Shown here: one piece after another, positions 61,240-64,000 of the stretch | Position numbering within the stretch: position 1 is the first letter of the stretch | Layout: each line of letters starts with the position of its first letter | NCBI RefSeq assembly: GCF_018598185.1 | Contig: NZ_JAHESC010000020.1 | Location: forward strand, 62,001 to 126,000 | Source: Dawidia soli | Lineage (GTDB): Bacteria > Bacteroidota > Bacteroidia > Cytophagales > Cyclobacteriaceae | DNA: 64,000 bases | Reading direction: 5' to 3' | Translations under genes and position numbers: made by a program | The notes under the pieces: model-generated | The model's input: the letters and a program-made list of their open reading frames with translations, nothing else | What the model was told of the DNA's origin: nothing | Database searches by the model: none

Positions 61240-62040
61240 ATGAAAGACTATTACGCGATCCTGGGTATACGTGCTACCGCGCACGCTGCGGAAATCAAAC
61301 GCGTATACCGGCGGTTGGTGGTGCAATACCATCCCGACAAGAATCCCGATCCGCAGGCGCACGCCTATATGGCCGAGATCAACGAGGCCTATGATGTATT
61401 GGGTGATCCCGACGCTCGTGCGGCGTATGACCTGCGCCGGACGCAAGGATGGACCGACCTGGTCGCCACTACGACCGCCGCCGGGCAGACACCCCCGCCG
61501 CCGAGACACCGCGATCCGAAATATCGTCCGCGGCCGGCACCGACCATGAGCGCGCGTCGTCAACGGGAAGCGTTAATGAACAAGTGCGTGCCGTATATAA
61601 AGTGGTTCAACTACGTGGGATTACTGGTGACCGTGTTGTTCGCGCTGGATTATGTGTTACCCTACTCCGTAGTGGAAAGCGAAGTAGAAAATTATTATTT
61701 TCAACGGCCCGGAGGACGCGGCCGTAACCTGTCGGCCGTGCTGCACCTGTCGCTGACCAACGGTGATCATCTGAAAGTGTACGATTATGACGGACCCCGG
61801 CCGGTCCAGGCGCGCGTGCAATACAGACGCACCCTGGTGTATCACACGGCCATGTCGCTGTATTACCAGGCAACGGATTTCAAAATGGGCTATAACTACC
61901 GGGCGCTGGCCCTCTTTCCCATCGTACTGTTAGGCACGTCGCTGGCCGCCGTACTGCGCCGCAAGAACATCGAGTTTTTCTTTAATGCCAGTTTTGTCAA
62001 CGGCCTGCTGCTCGTCATCACATTATGGTTAATTTTGTAG
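61240..62040 (+). CDS. J-domain (DnaJ-type) membrane protein
   Basis: 266 residues. N-terminal J-domain (about 1-65) with DYYAILGI and the diagnostic HPD in VVQYHPDKNP, followed by NEAYDVLGDPDARAAYD. A Pro-rich linker (about 80-105) leads to a membrane segment (about 122-145) and two further segments near 218-265. There are no zinc-finger or DnaJ substrate domains. It is probably a membrane-tethered co-chaperone that recruits DnaK to a local client. It ends 1 bp before the SUI1-like gene, so the two are translationally coupled. Confidence 0.9.
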   Translation: MKDYYAILGIRATAHAAEIKRVYRRLVVQYHPDKNPDPQAHAYMAEINEAYDVLGDPDARAAYDLRRTQGWTDLVATTTAAGQTPPPPRHRDPKYRPRPAPTMSARRQREALMNKCVPYIKWFNYVGLLVTVLFALDYVLPYSVVESEVENYYFQRPGGRGRNLSAVLHLSLTNGDHLKVYDYDGPRPVQARVQYRRTLVYHTAMSLYYQATDFKMGYNYRALALFPIVLLGTSLAAVLRRKNIEFFFNASFVNGLLLVITLWLIL

Positions 62041-62041
62041 C

Positions 62042-62392
62042 ATGAGCAAAAAGAACAACGACTGGAAAAAACGCGACGGGGTGGTCTACTCCACCAGCAG
62101 CGATTTTGAGTTCTCCTATCAGCAGGACGACGAAGCTCAAACGTTGCCGCCCCAGCAACAGAACCTGCGCGTGCAGCTCGACAAGAGCGGGCGCGCCGGC
62201 AAACAGGTAACGCTCGTCACCGGGTTTATCGGCACGGCCGCCGATCTCGATACACTCACCAAGCTCATTAAAACCAAATGCGGTGTGGGCGGCTCGCAGA
62301 AAGACGGTGAGGTGCTCATACAAGGCGATGTACGCGACAAGGTAGTACAGATCCTGCAAAAAGAAGGATACAAGGCCAAGCGCATCGGCTAA
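62042..62392 (+). CDS. SUI1/YciH-type translation initiation factor
   Basis: 116 residues. C-terminal SUI1 domain: VQLDKSGRAGKQVTLVTGF, LIKTKCGVGGSQKDGEVLIQGDVRDKVVQILQKEGYKAKRIG; the N-terminus is a hydrophilic tail. SUI1/eIF1-like proteins influence start-codon choice; in bacteria the role is less clear (YciH). The start ATG lies 2 bp after the stop of the J-domain gene, a coupled pair. Complete. Confidence 0.92.
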   Translation: MSKKNNDWKKRDGVVYSTSSDFEFSYQQDDEAQTLPPQQQNLRVQLDKSGRAGKQVTLVTGFIGTAADLDTLTKLIKTKCGVGGSQKDGEVLIQGDVRDKVVQILQKEGYKAKRIG

Positions 62393-62500
62393 GGCCGCGC
62401 CTTCCAGCCATTTTATAGGCCTTTCCTGTAGGCAGCATGTAGCGCAGCCGAAAACCTGATTATCTTTCCGCCCAGAACTTAACCATTAACCTACGTTTTA

Positions 62501-64000
62501 ATGAAGACTCCTTATGTCGCCGCGCGGCTGAGCCTGGCGCTGGTGTGGCTGCTTATCGCAGGCCCGCTGTTGGCTCAGGAAGAACGCGAGCTGCTGCCAG
62601 TTACCGGCACGTACGCCATTACCCACGTCACCATTATTCAAAGTCCCGGTCGCATTGTTGACAAAGGCACCGTGGTGATCAAAGACGGGCTGATAAAGGC
62701 TGTCGGCAAGAATATACCTGTACCCCCCGAAGCCATGGTGCTGAAGGGCGATAGCCTGTACGTATACGCAGGCTTTATCGACGGCCTTTCCCACGCCGGC
62801 GTAAATAAACCCAACAACGAGAACCGCGATCGCGTCAAAGATCCGGGCAACCCACCGCCCGACCGGGCCGGCATTACGCCGCAAACGGATGTACGCAATT
62901 TTCTGAACCCTGCCGACAAGGCCGTGGAAGAGCTGCGGGCGATCGGATTTACCACGGCGCACGTTGTGCCGCACGGGGGCATGTTGCCCGGTGCGGGTGC
63001 ACTGGTCTGGCTGGGCGGACGCACGGCCGACGACATGGTGCTGCAGCCCCAAACATCATTCTTTTCAACGCTGGCCACGGCCGATCGCATCTATCCTGTT
63101 ACCGTCATCGGCGTGATGGCCAAGTGGCGTGAGCTATACCGCCAGGCCGTACAGGCAAAAGGGTATGCCACGACCTACGCCTCCGCGCGCAACGGTATGA
63201 AGCCCGCCGCGACGGACCGGGTGCTGGAAGCGTTTTACCCCGTGATCGATAAAAAGATGCCCGTACTCTTCCAGGCCGAGAAGGCCCTCGACGTGCATCG
63301 CGTGCTCGACCTGCAAAAAGGCCTGGGCTTTCCGCTCGTCGTAGCCGAGGTAAAGGAAGGTTGGGATGTGGCCCCTAAGCTCAAAGCCGCCAACGCCAAA
63401 GTATTCCTCAGCCTGCAGCTGCCCGAAGAGAAGAAAGAAGAAAAGAAAGACGAGCCGCTCAAATCCATGAGCGCGCAAGAGAAAGAAGCGCTGGACAAAC
63501 GCAAGACAGAGTTCACAGCAAAATATACCGGCCAGGCCGTAGCCTTTCAAAAGGCCGGCGTGCCGTTCGGCTTCTCGGCACTGCAGGTAAAAACCGGTGA
63601 CATCCGCGGCAACCTGCGCAAGATCATCAAAGCCGGGCTTACCGAAGATCAGGCCCTGGCAGCCCTGACGACGACACCGGCGCAACTGCTGGGAGTATCG
63701 GATATGCTGGGCTCCGTCGATGCAGGCAAGGTGGCCAACCTCGTCGTCACACGCAAACCGTACTTCGATGAGAAGTCCGTCGTGCATTATGTGTTTGTAA
63801 ACGGCATACTGTATAAAATGGACCTTGCCGCCGCCAAGAAAGAAGCGGCGAAGGTAGCCCTCGAAGGCGAGTGGACGGTAACGTCCGAAACACCGCAGGG
63901 CAAGACCGAAGCATTGCTCACGATCAAGAAAGAAGGTGCGCAGCTCGGCGGCACCGTGTCGGGCGATTTCTTACCGCAGCCCGTGACACTGACCACCCTT
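62501..64000 (+). CDS. Secreted amidohydrolase-like protein, 3' end cut by the window edge
   Basis: At least 500 residues from ATG 62501 with a signal peptide (RLSLALVWLLIAGPLLAQ). Amidohydrolase fold: AITHVTIIQSPGRIVDKGTVVIKDGLIKAVG, YAGFIDGLSHAG near 90, and C-terminal LTTTPAQLLGVSDMLGSVDAGKVANLVVT. The usual metal-binding HxH after the FID strand is replaced by LxH (GLSH), and no second clear HxH or Asp was found, so this part may be catalytically inactive or the start of a two-domain enzyme continuing past the edge. After the fold a beta segment (LEGEWTVTSETPQGKTEALLTI) begins. Confidence 0.8.
   Translation, partial: MKTPYVAARLSLALVWLLIAGPLLAQEERELLPVTGTYAITHVTIIQSPGRIVDKGTVVIKDGLIKAVGKNIPVPPEAMVLKGDSLYVYAGFIDGLSHAGVNKPNNENRDRVKDPGNPPPDRAGITPQTDVRNFLNPADKAVEELRAIGFTTAHVVPHGGMLPGAGALVWLGGRTADDMVLQPQTSFFSTLATADRIYPVTVIGVMAKWRELYRQAVQAKGYATTYASARNGMKPAATDRVLEAFYPVIDKKMPVLFQAEKALDVHRVLDLQKGLGFPLVVAEVKEGWDVAPKLKAANAKVFLSLQLPEEKKEEKKDEPLKSMSAQEKEALDKRKTEFTAKYTGQAVAFQKAGVPFGFSALQVKTGDIRGNLRKIIKAGLTEDQALAALTTTPAQLLGVSDMLGSVDAGKVANLVVTRKPYFDEKSVVHYVFVNGILYKMDLAAAKKEAAKVALEGEWTVTSETPQGKTEALLTIKKEGAQLGGTVSGDFLPQPVTLTTL

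Noticed and set aside
62420-62450. A fifth copy of the hairpin repeat (TGTAGGCAGCATGTAGCGCAGCC)
   Set aside because: It shares only TGTAGGCAG with copy B and the arms do not pair well; similarity could be chance.

Overview
The window looks like chromosomal DNA of a Bacteroidota bacterium, most likely an aerobic, fairly GC-rich member of the Cytophagales. Four things suggest this: a secreted glucanase with a C-terminal type IX secretion sorting domain, Bacteroidota-type -7 elements (TAnnTTTG) and A-rich leaders in place of strong Shine-Dalgarno sites, a DnaQ-DnaE fused replicative polymerase, and families such as DUF4412, DUF5690, NIPSNAP and LON-substrate-binding proteins. No rRNA, tRNA, CRISPR array, transposase, integrase or prophage gene was seen. 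The region reads as core chromosome with many short, monocistronic or two- to five-gene units.

Layout. 1-4.9 kb: cut-off NamZ-type muramidase, LolC/E-like ABC permease, unknown protein, polyprenol-phosphate glycosyltransferase, secreted DUF4412 protein. 5-11.5 kb: an arginine/polyamine neighbourhood with arginine decarboxylase, arginase, a deoxyhypusine-synthase-family protein and arginyl-tRNA synthetase, interrupted by a secreted START-domain protein. 11.6-21.7 kb: GH64-CBM6 glucanase, YceI protein, Crp/Fnr regulator, YkgJ protein, a 1409-residue secreted TPR-CHAT protein, CDF metal exporter, methyltransferase. 22-27 kb: a MutA-MutB fused methylmalonyl-CoA mutase and dnaA, followed by an 11-bp tandem array. 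27-32.8 kb: nuoABCD, bifunctional NAD(P)HX repair enzyme, apt, LON-domain protein. 33-45.4 kb: two related secreted beta-domain proteins, UspA, a DUF2339/DUF3999-like membrane pair, NTF2-like protein, acyl-CoA dehydrogenase, PRC-barrel protein, NIPSNAP protein, and a TetR-controlled MFS operon. 45.4-54.3 kb: ClC-CBS channel, DUF5690 transporter, XRE-cupin regulator, thioredoxin, DnaQ-DnaE. 54.6-64 kb: a 35-residue membrane peptide, sdhCAB, lipoproteins (CHRD-like and two LPP20-like), a J-domain membrane protein, SUI1/YciH, and a cut-off amidohydrolase-like protein.

Genes that work together. nuoABCD and sdhCAB supply respiratory complexes I (part) and II. The NAD(P)HX repair enzyme sits beside nuo, and the mutase feeds succinyl-CoA into the same metabolism. 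speA, the arginase and the DHS-family enzyme suggest a dedicated polyamine route. dnaA and dnaE are both here, but no clear oriC was recognised.

The most unusual signals are the following. An 11-bp tandem array lies just after dnaA. A dispersed hairpin repeat family (four copies) keeps its stem pairing through compensatory changes. argS carries an AT-richer insertion of about 90 codons. Two large gene fusions occur (MutA-MutB, DnaQ-DnaE). A 32-bp near-palindrome overlaps the -7 element of tetR. A tiny transmembrane peptide is encoded upstream of sdhC. All functional calls are from reading motifs by eye; no database search was possible.
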